A stretch of DNA of 64,000 nt from positions 7,273,501-7,337,500 of the forward strand of contig NZ_JADPZX010000001.1 in the NCBI RefSeq assembly GCF_015712165.1, read 5' to 3'. The stretch comes from Streptomyces spinoverrucosus. Lineage in GTDB: Bacteria; Actinomycetota; Actinomycetes; Streptomycetales; Streptomycetaceae. The notes under the pieces are model-generated. The model did not search any database. It saw only the letters and a list, made by a program, of their open reading frames with translations, and was not told the DNA's origin. The position numbers were made by a program, and so were the translations under genes. This document shows positions 46,142 through 54,641 of the stretch, in pieces. Numbering within the stretch: position 1 is the stretch's first letter; every line of letters starts with the position of its first letter.

Positions 46142-46428
46142 GCGAGTCGGCGTCCGGGGTGCGGGAGATGACGGTGGCGTCCGCGTTCGCGGGGATGAGA
46201 AGCGTGACCCCCGTGGTGTTCAAGGCGGGCTGCCCGGACTGCCGTGGCCGCTTCGAGCTCGCCGCGAGCGCCCTGCGCCTGGCCATCGGCGCCACGAGCC
46301 GTACGACCTTCTACTCCTTCACCTGCCCCGAGTGCGGCGCGTCCGTCCGCAAGCCGGCCGGCGAGCGGATCGTCGAGCTGCTCACCGGGGGCGGGGTGCG
46401 CACCCTGCGGCTGCACTCCACGCTGTAG
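46138..46428 (+). CDS. Small zinc-ribbon protein coupled to pafC (96 aa)
   Basis: Not a named family that I recognise. Two CxxC pairs (FKAGCPDCRGRFEL about residues 32-35 and YSFTCPECGASVRKPAG about 63-66) with the expected spacing form a zinc ribbon, followed by a helix (GERIVELLTGGGVRTL). The GTG overlaps the pafC stop; an ATG at 46168 would give a shorter version still holding both pairs. The coupling suggests a role with PafBC or DNA, but that is only inference. Confidence 0.75.
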   Translation: MSESASGVREMTVASAFAGMRSVTPVVFKAGCPDCRGRFELAASALRLAIGATSRTTFYSFTCPECGASVRKPAGERIVELLTGGGVRTLRLHSTL

Positions 46429-46504
46429 CCCGACCGGCCAGCCGCTCGGCCCCGCCGCTCACCCTGTGCGTACGAGCCACCCCGCAGGGCCTAGGCTCAG
46501 AGGC

Positions 46505-46699
46505 ATGTTCTGGCCGATGTTCGCGGTAGCTGTGGGTTTCCTGGGGATCGTGGTTCTCGGGGTGCTCGCCGTCCGGGTGTTCGTGGAGGCTCAGCGCCTC
46601 AGCAGGCAGGTGTCGGAGTCCGCGCGCCGCATCAACCGGGCCGCGGAGGATCTGGAGCGGGCGGCGGTGAGCACGGCCCGGTCCGTGGACGCCCTGTGA
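46505..46699 (+). CDS. Small single-pass membrane protein (64 aa)
   Basis: It starts MFWPMFAVAVGFLGIVVLGV with one hydrophobic helix (about residues 3-27), then an amphipathic, heptad-like helix (EAQRLSRQVSESARRINRAAED) typical of small proteins sitting on the membrane. It lies upstream of tatA on the same strand with a 260-bp gap. Its function is unknown; it could be involved with Tat or septum proteins. Confidence 0.72.
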   Translation: MFWPMFAVAVGFLGIVVLGVLAVRVFVEAQRLSRQVSESARRINRAAEDLERAAVSTARSVDAL

Positions 46700-46893
46700 G
46701 CCGTCCTGGGCCGCCCTGTGATTCCTGCGCTTGGTGCGCCTTTGGGTCGCTTCGCCCTGTCAACTTCCCCCATGCGGAAGGTACGCTGCTGGTCGCGGCC
46801 CGGAAAACGAGGCCCGGGCCGTGGACCGGGAGTACGCACGGGGATTGCCTCGCGTTCACCCCTGAGCGCTACGATCGCTGCCAGCACGGTCGT

Positions 46894-46920
46894 TCGGACA
46901 CTTGTCCGACCGGTCGGACA
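46894..46920 (+). promoter_or_regulatory. Palindrome with third half-site upstream of tatA
   Basis: TCGGACA (46894-46900), CT, TGTCCGA (46903-46909) make a perfect 16-bp palindrome, and a third TCGGACA follows at 46914-46920. It ends 39 bp before the tatA start, where an operator would act on the tatA promoter or leader. The protein that binds is unknown. Confidence 0.5.
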
Positions 46921-46959
46921 GCACCCCAGCCACCCGCCTCGGTGAGAAGGTAAAGACTT

Positions 46960-47247
46960 ATGTTCGGAAGGCTCGGAGCCCCCGAGATCATTCTCATCCT
47001 CGTCGTCATCATCCTGCTGTTCGGCGCGAAGAAGCTTCCGGACATGGCCCGCTCGCTCGGCAAGTCCGCGCGCATCCTCAAGAGCGAGGCGAAGGCGATG
47101 AAGGACGACAACAAGTCCTCCGCCCCTGCCGACCCGCCGCACACCGACGAGCAGCAGGCCCCCGGTCAGCGCATCATCCAGGCCGCGCCCGGCGACGTGT
47201 CCAGCTCCCGCCCGGTCAACGAGCCGACGGACACGACCAAGCGCTGA
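46960..47247 (+). CDS. tatA: Sec-independent translocase subunit TatA (95 aa)
   Basis: Membrane component that forms the transport pore for folded proteins. N-terminal helix [20 protein letters not shown] (about residues 7-26), the conserved FGAKKLPD hinge, then amphipathic helix [19 protein letters not shown] and a polar tail. GAAGG lies upstream. The palindrome at 46894-46920 precedes it. tatC follows 47 bp downstream; tatB is not here, as in other actinobacteria. Confidence 0.95.
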   Translation: MFGRLGAPEIILILVVIILLFGAKKLPDMARSLGKSARILKSEAKAMKDDNKSSAPADPPHTDEQQAPGQRIIQAAPGDVSSSRPVNEPTDTTKR

Positions 47248-47294
47248 CGCAGGGCCGGTGACTCCCGGCCCGCCGCACGAGATGGGAACGTGGG

Positions 47295-48257
47295 TTGCTG
47301 AAGTCTGCCCGCAAGCAGGAGAAGGATCCCGAGGGGCGGATGCCCCTCGCGGAACACCTTCGTGAGCTCCGCAACCGGCTCGCGAAGGCCCTGCTGGCGA
47401 TCGTCCTGGTCACGATCGTCGCCGCCTTCTTCTACAACGACATCATCAACTTCTTCACCGAGCCGATCCTCGATTCGGTCGGTTGCTCGCAGTCGTTCGA
47501 AGAGCTGGCCCGCGCGTCCGCCGACAACGCCCGGAACACCGAGCCGTGCGCCCAGATCACGATCAACGGTCTGCTCGCGCCGTTCACGCTGGCGCTGAGG
47601 GTCTCCCTGATGGCCGGCGTCGTGCTGGCCTCGCCGGTCTGGCTCTACCAGCTGTGGGCCTTCGTCGCCCCCGGTCTGCACAGGCACGAGAAGAAGTACG
47701 CCTACGCGTTCGTCGCCACCGGCTTCCCGCTCTTCCTCGGCGGTGCCTACTTCGCCTACCGGGTGCTGCCCACCACGGCGAACGTGCTGATCGAGTTCAC
47801 GCCGTTCGGTGTCGACAACCTGCTGCCGCTCGACGACCTGCTCGACCTGGTCACCCGCATGGTGATCGTCTTCGGCCTCTCCTTCGAGCTGCCGCTGCTG
47901 CTGGTCATGCTCAACTTCACCGGCGCCATCTCGGGCAGGCGGATGCTCGGCTGGTGGCGGGCGATGATCATGGGCATCACGGTGTTCGCGGCGATCGCCA
48001 CGCCCAGCACCGACCCGCTGACCATGCTGGCGCTGGCCGGACCGATCTGGATCCTGTACTTCGGCGCGGTGGCCGTCTCCCTCGTCAACGACCGGCGCAG
48101 GCGCCGCCGTGAGGCCCTGGGCCCCGACGACGACGAGGCCTCCGAGCTGGACCTCACCCCGGAGGACATCGGCGAGGTGGAGGCCGTCAGCGCGAGCCGC
48201 GCCCTGCCCGAGCAGTCGGGCAAGGACCGGGTCAACGGGTACGACGACGTGACCTGA
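47295..48257 (+). CDS. tatC: Sec-independent translocase subunit TatC (320 aa)
   Basis: Six-helix receptor for twin-arginine signal peptides. The N-terminal signature MPLAEHLRELRNRLAKALLA (about residues 16-35) includes the signal-binding HLxELR. The periplasmic loop has FVAPGLHRHEKKYAYAFVA (about 125-143). The last 65 residues are an acidic cytoplasmic tail. The TTG at 47295 is used as start: the upstream ATG/GTG codons are out of frame, and the alternative internal ATG would cut before HLxELR with no good site. Confidence 0.94.
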   Translation: MLKSARKQEKDPEGRMPLAEHLRELRNRLAKALLAIVLVTIVAAFFYNDIINFFTEPILDSVGCSQSFEELARASADNARNTEPCAQITINGLLAPFTLALRVSLMAGVVLASPVWLYQLWAFVAPGLHRHEKKYAYAFVATGFPLFLGGAYFAYRVLPTTANVLIEFTPFGVDNLLPLDDLLDLVTRMVIVFGLSFELPLLLVMLNFTGAISGRRMLGWWRAMIMGITVFAAIATPSTDPLTMLALAGPIWILYFGAVAVSLVNDRRRRRREALGPDDDEASELDLTPEDIGEVEAVSASRALPEQSGKDRVNGYDDVT

Positions 48258-48315
48258 GGCAACGGTTATCGCCGCGTGATCCCAAGATCGCCGGGCAACT
48301 CGTAGGGTCGCTCGC

Positions 48316-49329
48316 GTGACCAGCGAGATCACCCTCTTCGTCAACCCCACCGCGGGCCGCGGCCGCGCGAGAGAGCCGAAGGGGCGCGCCGGTGTCGAGA
48401 GGCCGAGCGCGCGCAGGCCCGAAGGGCTGAGCACGGTCGGGCTCTCGACACCGGCTGAGGCGCCCCGTAGGCGAACGAGCCAGAAATGGGGCGCCCACGG
48501 GGCGCAGCCGGCCGCTTCGGCGTTGCGGGCGGCCGGATTCTCCGTCCGCACGGTCGTCGGGCGGGACCCCGATGACGCACTGGCACGTGCCCGCGCCGCC
48601 GTCGCCGAGGGCACCGGAGCGCTCGTCGCCGTCGGCGGGGACGGCATCGCCCATCTCGCCCTCCAGGCGGTCGCCGGTACGGACACCCCGCTCGGCCTGG
48701 TCGCCGTCGGCACCGGCAACGACTTCGCCCGCGCCCTCGGCCTGCCCGTGCACGACCCGGCGCGGGCGGGCCGGTTGATCGCGGAGGGGCTGAAGGGCGA
48801 CGGGGTGCGAGCCATCGACCTCGGCCGGGTCGGCGACCGCTGGTTCGGCACGGTCCTCGCCTCCGGCTTCGACTCGCGCGTCAACGACCGGGGCAACCGG
48901 ATGCGATGGCCGTCCGGCCGTTTCAAGTACGACCTGGCGATGATCGCCGAACTGGCCGCGTTCCGCCCGTTCCCGTACCGGATCACGTTGGACGGAGGCG
49001 AGGTCAGGGAGATCGAGGCGACCCTCGTGGCGGTCGGCAACGGATCGTCGTACGGCGGCGGCATGCGCATATGCCCGGGCGCCGACCTCACCGACGGGCT
49101 GTTCGACATCACGGTGGTCGGCGACTGCAGCCGTACGACCCTGCTGCGGGTGTTCCCGACGGTGTACCGGGGCCGACACGTGGACCATCCCAAGGTCACC
49201 GTGCACCGGGCGGCGCGGGTCGAGATCGCGGCGGACGGCATCACCGGATACGCCGACGGGGAGCCGCTCGGGCCGCTGCCGGTGAGCGTGCGATGCGTGC
49301 CCGGAGCGGTGCGGGTCGTGGGCCGCTGA
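48316..49329 (+). CDS. Diacylglycerol kinase-like lipid kinase with 41-residue insertion (337 aa)
   Basis: DagK/YegS fold: FVNPTAGRGR (phosphate loop, about residues 8-17), ALVAVGGDGIAHLALQ (GGDG motif about 98-101), VAVGTGNDFARALG (about 121-134), and metal-site EIEATLVAVGNGSSYGGGM. It should phosphorylate diacylglycerol or a related lipid at the membrane. Between GRGR and GAHGAQPAASALRAAG about 41 residues (Arg/Pro/Ser-rich, about 18-58) are inserted, encoded by a palindromic element; other family members run straight through. The frame is kept, so the enzyme may still work. Confidence 0.85.
   Translation: MTSEITLFVNPTAGRGRAREPKGRAGVERPSARRPEGLSTVGLSTPAEAPRRRTSQKWGAHGAQPAASALRAAGFSVRTVVGRDPDDALARARAAVAEGTGALVAVGGDGIAHLALQAVAGTDTPLGLVAVGTGNDFARALGLPVHDPARAGRLIAEGLKGDGVRAIDLGRVGDRWFGTVLASGFDSRVNDRGNRMRWPSGRFKYDLAMIAELAAFRPFPYRITLDGGEVREIEATLVAVGNGSSYGGGMRICPGADLTDGLFDITVVGDCSRTTLLRVFPTVYRGRHVDHPKVTVHRAARVEIAADGITGYADGEPLGPLPVSVRCVPGAVRVVGR
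48381..48466. repeat. Palindromic element inside the lipid kinase gene
   Basis: Arms 48381-48401 and 48442-48466 share GCCGGTGTCGAGAG/CTCTCGACACCGGC and flanking GGGGCGC/GCGCCCC (4-nt interruption in the right arm). A smaller hairpin GCCC-GAA-GGGC lies in the loop (48417-48427). The likely insert is about 48367-48489, 123 bp, a multiple of three. No other copy was noticed in the window. Confidence 0.8.
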
Positions 49330-49414
49330 GCTGCGGGTATCGCCGGATTCACAGCAGCGGATCCGGATAATGATCGTCCTGTTGTCAGTGCGGCCCGGTA
49401 CGCTCGAAAGCACG

Positions 49415-52219
49415 ATGACTGAGGACCTCTCACCGGCCGAGCGGTACGTGGCGGCGCGTCAGCGCGCCGCCGAGCAGGCCACCGCGCTCGCGTCCTTCCG
49501 CGAGATGTACGACTTCGGCCTCGACCCCTTCCAGATCGAGGCCTGCGAGGCGCTCGAGGCCGGGAAGGGCGTGCTGGTCGCGGCGCCCACCGGCTCCGGC
49601 AAGACGATCGTGGGCGAGTTCGCCGTCCACCTCGCCCTGCAACAGGGCAGGAAGTGCTTCTACACGACACCCATCAAGGCGCTGTCCAACCAGAAGTACA
49701 ACGACCTGTGCCGGCGCTACGGCACCGCGAAGGTCGGCCTGCTCACCGGCGACAACAGCGTCAACTCCGACGCCCCGGTGGTCGTGATGACCACCGAGGT
49801 GCTGCGGAACATGCTGTACGCGGGCTCGCAGACCCTCCTCGGCCTCGGCCATGTGGTCATGGACGAGGTGCACTACCTCTCCGACCGCTTCCGCGGCGCC
49901 GTGTGGGAGGAAGTGATCATCCACCTGCCCGAGTCGGTGACCCTGGTGTCACTGTCGGCGACCGTGTCCAACGCCGAGGAGTTCGGCGACTGGCTCGACA
50001 CCGTCCGCGGCGACACAGAGGTGATCGTCGCCGAGCACCGGCCCGTGCCGCTGTTCCAGCATGTGCTCGCCGGGCGCCGGATGTACGACCTGTTCGAGGA
50101 GGGCGAGGGCCACCGGAAGGCCGTCAACCCCGACCTGACGCGCATGGCCCGCATGGAGGCCAGCCGACCGTCGTACCAGGACCGCAGACGAGGCCGCGCG
50201 ATGCGCGAGGCCGACCGGGAGCGGGAGCGGCGGCAGCGGTCGCGGGTGTGGACGCCGAGCCGGCCCGAGGTCATAGAACGGCTGGACGCGGAAGGCCTGC
50301 TGCCCGCGATCACGTTCATCTTCAGCCGGGCCGCCTGCGAGGCCGCCGTGCAGCAGTGCCTGTACGCCGGGCTGCGGCTGAACGACGAGGAGGCCCGGGA
50401 GCGGGTCCGCGCGCTCGTGGAGGAGCGCACGGCCTCGATCCCCACCGAGGACCTGCACGTGCTCGGGTACTACGAGTGGCTGGAGGGCCTGGAGCGCGGA
50501 ATCGCCGCCCACCACGCGGGCATGCTGCCGACCTTCAAGGAGGTCGTCGAGGAGCTGTTCGTCCGGGGTCTGGTGAAGGCGGTCTTCGCCACCGAGACGC
50601 TGGCCCTGGGCATCAACATGCCCGCCCGGTCGGTGGTGCTGGAGAAGCTCGTCAAGTGGAACGGCGAGCAGCACGCCGACATCACCCCGGGCGAGTACAC
50701 GCAGTTGACGGGGCGGGCGGGGCGGCGCGGCATCGACGTCGAGGGTCACGCCGTGGTGCTGTGGCAGCGGGGGATGAACCCCGAGCACCTGGCGGGACTG
50801 GCCGGGACGCGGACGTACCCGCTGCGGTCCAGCTTCAAGCCGTCGTACAACATGGCGGTCAACCTGGTCGCGCAGTTCGGGCGGCATCGGTCGCGGGAGC
50901 TGCTGGAGACCTCGTTCGCGCAGTTCCAGGCCGACAAGTCGGTCGTGGGGATCTCGCGCCAGGTCCAGCGCAACGAGGAGGGGCTCGCCGGTTACAAGGA
51001 GTCCATGACCTGCCACCTCGGGGACTTCGAGGAGTACGCGCGGCTGCGACGCGAACTGAAGGACCGCGAGACCGAGTTGGCCCGGCAGGGGGCGGCACAG
51101 CGGCGGGCCGAGGCCGCTGTCGCACTGGAGAGGCTGCGACCCGGCGACGTCATCCATGTGCCGACCGGGAAGTACGCCGGGCTGGCGCTGGTGCTGGATC
51201 CGGGGCTGCCGGCCGGGCGGTCCAACGGGCACCGGGGGTTCGAGCAGCACGACGGGCCGCGGCCGCTGGTGCTGACCGCGGAGCGGCAGGTCAAGCGGCT
51301 GGCGTCGATCGACTTCCCGGTGCCGGTGGAGGCGCTGGAGCGGATGCGGATCCCCAAGTCCTTCAATCCGCGCTCGCCGCAGTCACGGCGGGACCTGGCG
51401 TCGGCGCTGCGCAGCAAGGCCGGGCACATCGCGCCCGAGCGGCAGCGCAAGCGGCGCTCCGAGGCGGCCGACGACCGCGAGATCGCCCGGCTGCGCAAGG
51501 CGCTCCGCGCGCATCCCTGCCATGGGTGCAACGACCGTGAGGACCACGCCCGTTGGGCCGAGCGGTACCACCGGCTGATGCGGGACACCTCGCAGCTGGA
51601 GCGGCGGATCGAGGGGCGTACGAACACGATTGCCCGTACGTTCGACCGGATCGTCGCCCTGCTGACCGAGCTGGACTATCTGCGCGACGACGAGGTCACC
51701 GAGCACGGCAAGCGGCTGGCGCGGCTGTACGGCGAGTTGGATCTGCTGGCCAGCGAGTGTCTGCGCGCGGGTGTCTGGGAAGGGCTGGCGCCGGCGGAAC
51801 TCGCGGCGTGTGTCTCGGCGTTGGTGTTCGAGGCGCGGGTCGGTGACGACGCGCTGGCGCCGAAGCTGCCGTCGGGCAAGGCGAAGGCCGCGCTCGGTGA
51901 GATGGTGCGGATCTGGGGGCGGCTGGACGCCCTGGAGGAGGAGTTCCGGATCACGCAGACCGAGGGGGTTGGGCAGCGGGAGCCCGATCTCGGGTTTGCC
52001 TGGGCCGCGTACATGTGGGCCTCGGGCAAGGGGCTCGACGAGGTGCTGCGCGAGGCGGAGATGCCGGCGGGGGACTTTGTGCGGTGGTGCAAGCAGGTCA
52101 TTGACGTGCTGGGGCAGATTGCGGCTGCGGCGCCTGAGGGGTCGAGCGTTGTGAAGAACGCGCGGAAGGCCGTTGACGGGTTGCTGCGGGGGGTTGTCGC
52201 CTACTCGTCAGTGGGGTGA
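49415..52219 (+). CDS. helY: Ski2/Mtr4-like DEAD-box helicase HelY (934 aa)
   Basis: SF2 ATP-dependent RNA/DNA helicase. Motif I APTGSGKT (about residues 56-63), Ia TTPIKALSNQKYND, motif II MDEVHYLSD (about 149-157), motif III SLSATVSNAEEFGD, motifs V-VI GINMPARSVVLEKL and TQLTGRAGRRGIDVEG. A long C-terminal Arg/Glu-rich region with HPCHGCNDREDHARWAERYH (Cys/His cluster) and helical-bundle end follows. The ATG at 49415 (MTEDLSPAERYVAARQRAAE) is preferred; an in-frame ATG at 49370 adds 15 unlikely residues. Mycobacteria keep the same gene after tatC. Confidence 0.93.
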   Translation: MTEDLSPAERYVAARQRAAEQATALASFREMYDFGLDPFQIEACEALEAGKGVLVAAPTGSGKTIVGEFAVHLALQQGRKCFYTTPIKALSNQKYNDLCRRYGTAKVGLLTGDNSVNSDAPVVVMTTEVLRNMLYAGSQTLLGLGHVVMDEVHYLSDRFRGAVWEEVIIHLPESVTLVSLSATVSNAEEFGDWLDTVRGDTEVIVAEHRPVPLFQHVLAGRRMYDLFEEGEGHRKAVNPDLTRMARMEASRPSYQDRRRGRAMREADRERERRQRSRVWTPSRPEVIERLDAEGLLPAITFIFSRAACEAAVQQCLYAGLRLNDEEARERVRALVEERTASIPTEDLHVLGYYEWLEGLERGIAAHHAGMLPTFKEVVEELFVRGLVKAVFATETLALGINMPARSVVLEKLVKWNGEQHADITPGEYTQLTGRAGRRGIDVEGHAVVLWQRGMNPEHLAGLAGTRTYPLRSSFKPSYNMAVNLVAQFGRHRSRELLETSFAQFQADKSVVGISRQVQRNEEGLAGYKESMTCHLGDFEEYARLRRELKDRETELARQGAAQRRAEAAVALERLRPGDVIHVPTGKYAGLALVLDPGLPAGRSNGHRGFEQHDGPRPLVLTAERQVKRLASIDFPVPVEALERMRIPKSFNPRSPQSRRDLASALRSKAGHIAPERQRKRRSEAADDREIARLRKALRAHPCHGCNDREDHARWAERYHRLMRDTSQLERRIEGRTNTIARTFDRIVALLTELDYLRDDEVTEHGKRLARLYGELDLLASECLRAGVWEGLAPAELAACVSALVFEARVGDDALAPKLPSGKAKAALGEMVRIWGRLDALEEEFRITQTEGVGQREPDLGFAWAAYMWASGKGLDEVLREAEMPAGDFVRWCKQVIDVLGQIAAAAPEGSSVVKNARKAVDGLLRGVVAYSSVG

Positions 52220-52230
52220 TCTTGTCGGGC

Positions 52231-52300
52231 GGTGCGGGCGTGGCTGTGGCTGGTCGCGCCCACGCGGCGGAGCCGCATATCGACACAGCCCCGCGCCCCT
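52231..52300. repeat. Dispersed Streptomyces intergenic stem-loop element
   Basis: GGCTGTG (52242-52248) pairs with CACAGCC (52284-52290) around an inner hairpin GCGGC-GGA-GCCGC (52264-52276), with the flanking GGTCGCGCCCACG and CCGCGCCCCT. I recognise this as one of the very common intergenic repeats of Streptomyces genomes, which often sit just past stop codons. Here it lies 12 bp after helY and may act as its terminator. Confidence 0.7.
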
Positions 52301-52635
52301 AACCGGCGTTGCCGCTCCGGCGATTCAGATCTGACCGTCCATTTCACTCATCACGGTGAGTCGTTTTCGTATGCCCGTATGTCGTCACGCGCTGTGTTCG
52401 AATGTGATCTCTGCGTGTAAATGGGGTCGAGCGTACTCCTGTTACGGGGGGCGTTTCAGGCGGTTGCTGAATATGACACGGCGATGATCCGGTCGGACTA
52501 AGCTCGCCCGCAGCGCACCGAGTTGCGGTGTATTCGTGCGCCTGTTCCCAAAAATCCTGATGATCCCAACAGTCCCATGACGTATACCCCCGCAAGCTCC
52601 CCCGACTCCCCGCCGACTGCTTTCAGAGGGCCCAC
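52301..52635 (+). other. Upstream region of the conservon
   Basis: About 335 bp of AT-richer DNA without a convincing gene. It presumably holds the conservon promoter: the sequence around 52440-52500 (TGTTACGGGG, GGTCGGACTAAG) and 52525-52570 is the least G+C-rich. GTGATCT and TCACGGTGA repeats near 52350-52410 may be regulatory. No -35/-10 pair could be fixed with confidence. Confidence 0.4.
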
Positions 52636-54237
52636 ATGGTGAGTGTTCAATCCCCACCCGCACGCCGTGAACTTCCCTATGCGCGCGTGCTGTTGCTCCC
52701 GGCGATACTGATGGCCGCGGCGACCGGAACCGCCGTCGCCCTGGTGGCGCCCTCGGCCCGGACCGCGGTCGGCCTGTGCGGTGCCGTCGCCACGCTCCTG
52801 GTGATCGCCGCCGCGGCCGAGGCGGTGCGCCGCGGCCGTGCGCTGCGGGGCGCGCAGGCCGAGCACGCCCGTCACAGCGCGTATCTGGAGGGGCGCATCG
52901 CCGCCCATCACGAGGACTGGGTCCGCTTCGGCGAGGAGATCGTGCCCACCGCGCTGCGACGGATGGCCGGCGGTGTTTCCGCCGTGGAGGTGATCCGCCA
53001 GCTGAGCCTGGTCGATCCAGCCTTCCGGGACATGCCCGACCCCCAGCGCCAGCTGCTGAAGAAGCTGATGCGCATCGTGGACCACGAGGAAGCCCTGCGC
53101 GACTCCGCCGCGCGCTCCTTCGTCACCATCGCCCGGCGCGTCCAGGCGATCGTCCACCAACAGGCCAACGAACTGCGGGAGATGGAGGAGGACCACGGCC
53201 GCAACCCCGAGGTCTTCGACGACCTGCTGCGCATCGACCACGGCAACGCGCTGATCGGCCGCCTCGCCGACTCCATCTCCGTCCTCGGCGGCGGCCGCCC
53301 CGGCCGTCAGTGGCCCCTGCCGGTGTCGCTGTACAGCACGCTGCGCGGCGCCATGTCGCGGATCCTGGAGTACCGGCGCATCAAGCTCGACAACATCGCC
53401 CGCATCAGTGTCAAGGGCATCTACGTCGAGCCGGTCATCCACGCCTGCGCCGAACTCTTCGACAACGCCACCCGCTACTCGCCGCCGAGCACCAAGGTGC
53501 ACGTCACCGCGGTCCAGGTGCAGACCGGCGTCGCCATCGAGATCGAGGACGCCGGCGTCAGCTTCAGCGAGGAGGCCCGCGCCCGGATCGAGGGCATGCT
53601 GGAGCGCGCCAAGGCCGGCGTCGACCTCCAGGACCTCGGAGACGCCCCGCGCCTCGGCCTCGCCGTCGTGGGCCGCCTGTGCCGGGCGTACAACATGCAG
53701 GTCGCGCTGCGCTCCTCGGCGTACGGCGGGGTCCGGGCCGTGGTCATCGTGCCGAGCAACATGCTGACCGACGAGCCCGGTGTCGGACTCGCGCACGGCA
53801 TCGGCGCCACCTCTGTGCCGACCGTCTCGCCCGACGCGCTGGAGGGCCCCAAGCGCCCGCCGAAGCGGCGCCGTCCGACCAGCCCGAAGATCCCCGCCTC
53901 GGTCTCCCCGGAGGACGACGTCCCGGTCGTCACCGAGTGGACCGCGAACGGCCTGCCGCAGCGCCGCAGCCGCGTGAAGACCCCGCTCAGCCAGCGGATC
54001 CGCGAGCAGTACGCCGCCGAACGCGCCGAGAAGGAGGCCGCCGAACGGGAGGGGCGTGAACCCCGGTCCGTCTGGGGCGCCCCCGAACCCAAGGCCGAGA
54101 ACAAGGACCAGCCCCCGCCCGGAATGTGGGTCGAGGCGTTCATGGAGGGGCTCAAGCGACCGAAGCCGACCTCGTCCACCCAGCCGACCAACGAGCCGGC
54201 CCGTGCCCAGGCCGACGACGAGAGGGACCCCAACTGA
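52636..54237 (+). CDS. cvnA9: Conservon sensor protein CvnA, histidine kinase-like (533 aa)
   Basis: Membrane-bound sensor of a Streptomyces conservon. Two N-terminal hydrophobic helices (about residues 17-40 and 42-62) precede a helical region and a HATPase domain: N box CAELFDNATRYSPPS (about 270-284), G1-like EIEDAGVSF and late GLAVVGRLCRAYN. No typical H-box His stands in an HE/DxxP context, so autophosphorylation is uncertain. The last 150 residues are Pro/Arg/Glu-rich and disordered. Stop overlaps cvnB start (TGATG). In S. coelicolor the cvn9 (rar) conservon affects aerial mycelium and antibiotic production. Confidence 0.9.
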   Translation: MVSVQSPPARRELPYARVLLLPAILMAAATGTAVALVAPSARTAVGLCGAVATLLVIAAAAEAVRRGRALRGAQAEHARHSAYLEGRIAAHHEDWVRFGEEIVPTALRRMAGGVSAVEVIRQLSLVDPAFRDMPDPQRQLLKKLMRIVDHEEALRDSAARSFVTIARRVQAIVHQQANELREMEEDHGRNPEVFDDLLRIDHGNALIGRLADSISVLGGGRPGRQWPLPVSLYSTLRGAMSRILEYRRIKLDNIARISVKGIYVEPVIHACAELFDNATRYSPPSTKVHVTAVQVQTGVAIEIEDAGVSFSEEARARIEGMLERAKAGVDLQDLGDAPRLGLAVVGRLCRAYNMQVALRSSAYGGVRAVVIVPSNMLTDEPGVGLAHGIGATSVPTVSPDALEGPKRPPKRRRPTSPKIPASVSPEDDVPVVTEWTANGLPQRRSRVKTPLSQRIREQYAAERAEKEAAEREGREPRSVWGAPEPKAENKDQPPPGMWVEAFMEGLKRPKPTSSTQPTNEPARAQADDERDPN

Positions 54238-54641
54238 TGGCGTACCGAGCGAACTTCGACTGGATGCTCCAGGACCTCGCCAAGGGCGTACCTGGCATCC
54301 AGATGATCGTGGTGCTCTCCGCCGACGGACTGCGCATCGCCCGCCACGGCGGCGATCCGGACACCGCCGACCGGGTCGCCGCGGCCTGCGCCGGACTGCA
54401 GAGCCTGGCGAGCGCCGTGGCCGACGAGATCCCGACCAGCGACGGCCAGATGCGGATGATCCTCATCGAGGTCAACGGCGGCTACTTCTACCTGATGGCC
54501 GCGGGGCCCAACGCCTATCTCGCGGTGCTCTCCAACATCGTCGCCGAACCGGGCCTGATGAGCGCCCAGATGCGCGACCTCGTCGACCGGATCGGTCCCC
54601 ACCTGACCAGTCCGCCGAGGCGCAACGGGAAGGCCGTATGA
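54237..54641 (+). CDS. cvnB9: Conservon Roadblock/LC7 protein CvnB (134 aa)
   Basis: Cytoplasmic Roadblock/LC7-fold protein thought to regulate the small GTPase of the same conservon. It starts MAYRANFDWMLQDLAKGVPG, with the core strand-helix pattern QMIVVLSADGLRIARHGG and later LIEVNGGYFYLMAAGPNAYLA. Length 134 is typical. ATG overlaps the cvnA stop and its own stop overlaps the cvnC start (ATGA). Confidence 0.93.
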   Translation: MAYRANFDWMLQDLAKGVPGIQMIVVLSADGLRIARHGGDPDTADRVAAACAGLQSLASAVADEIPTSDGQMRMILIEVNGGYFYLMAAGPNAYLAVLSNIVAEPGLMSAQMRDLVDRIGPHLTSPPRRNGKAV

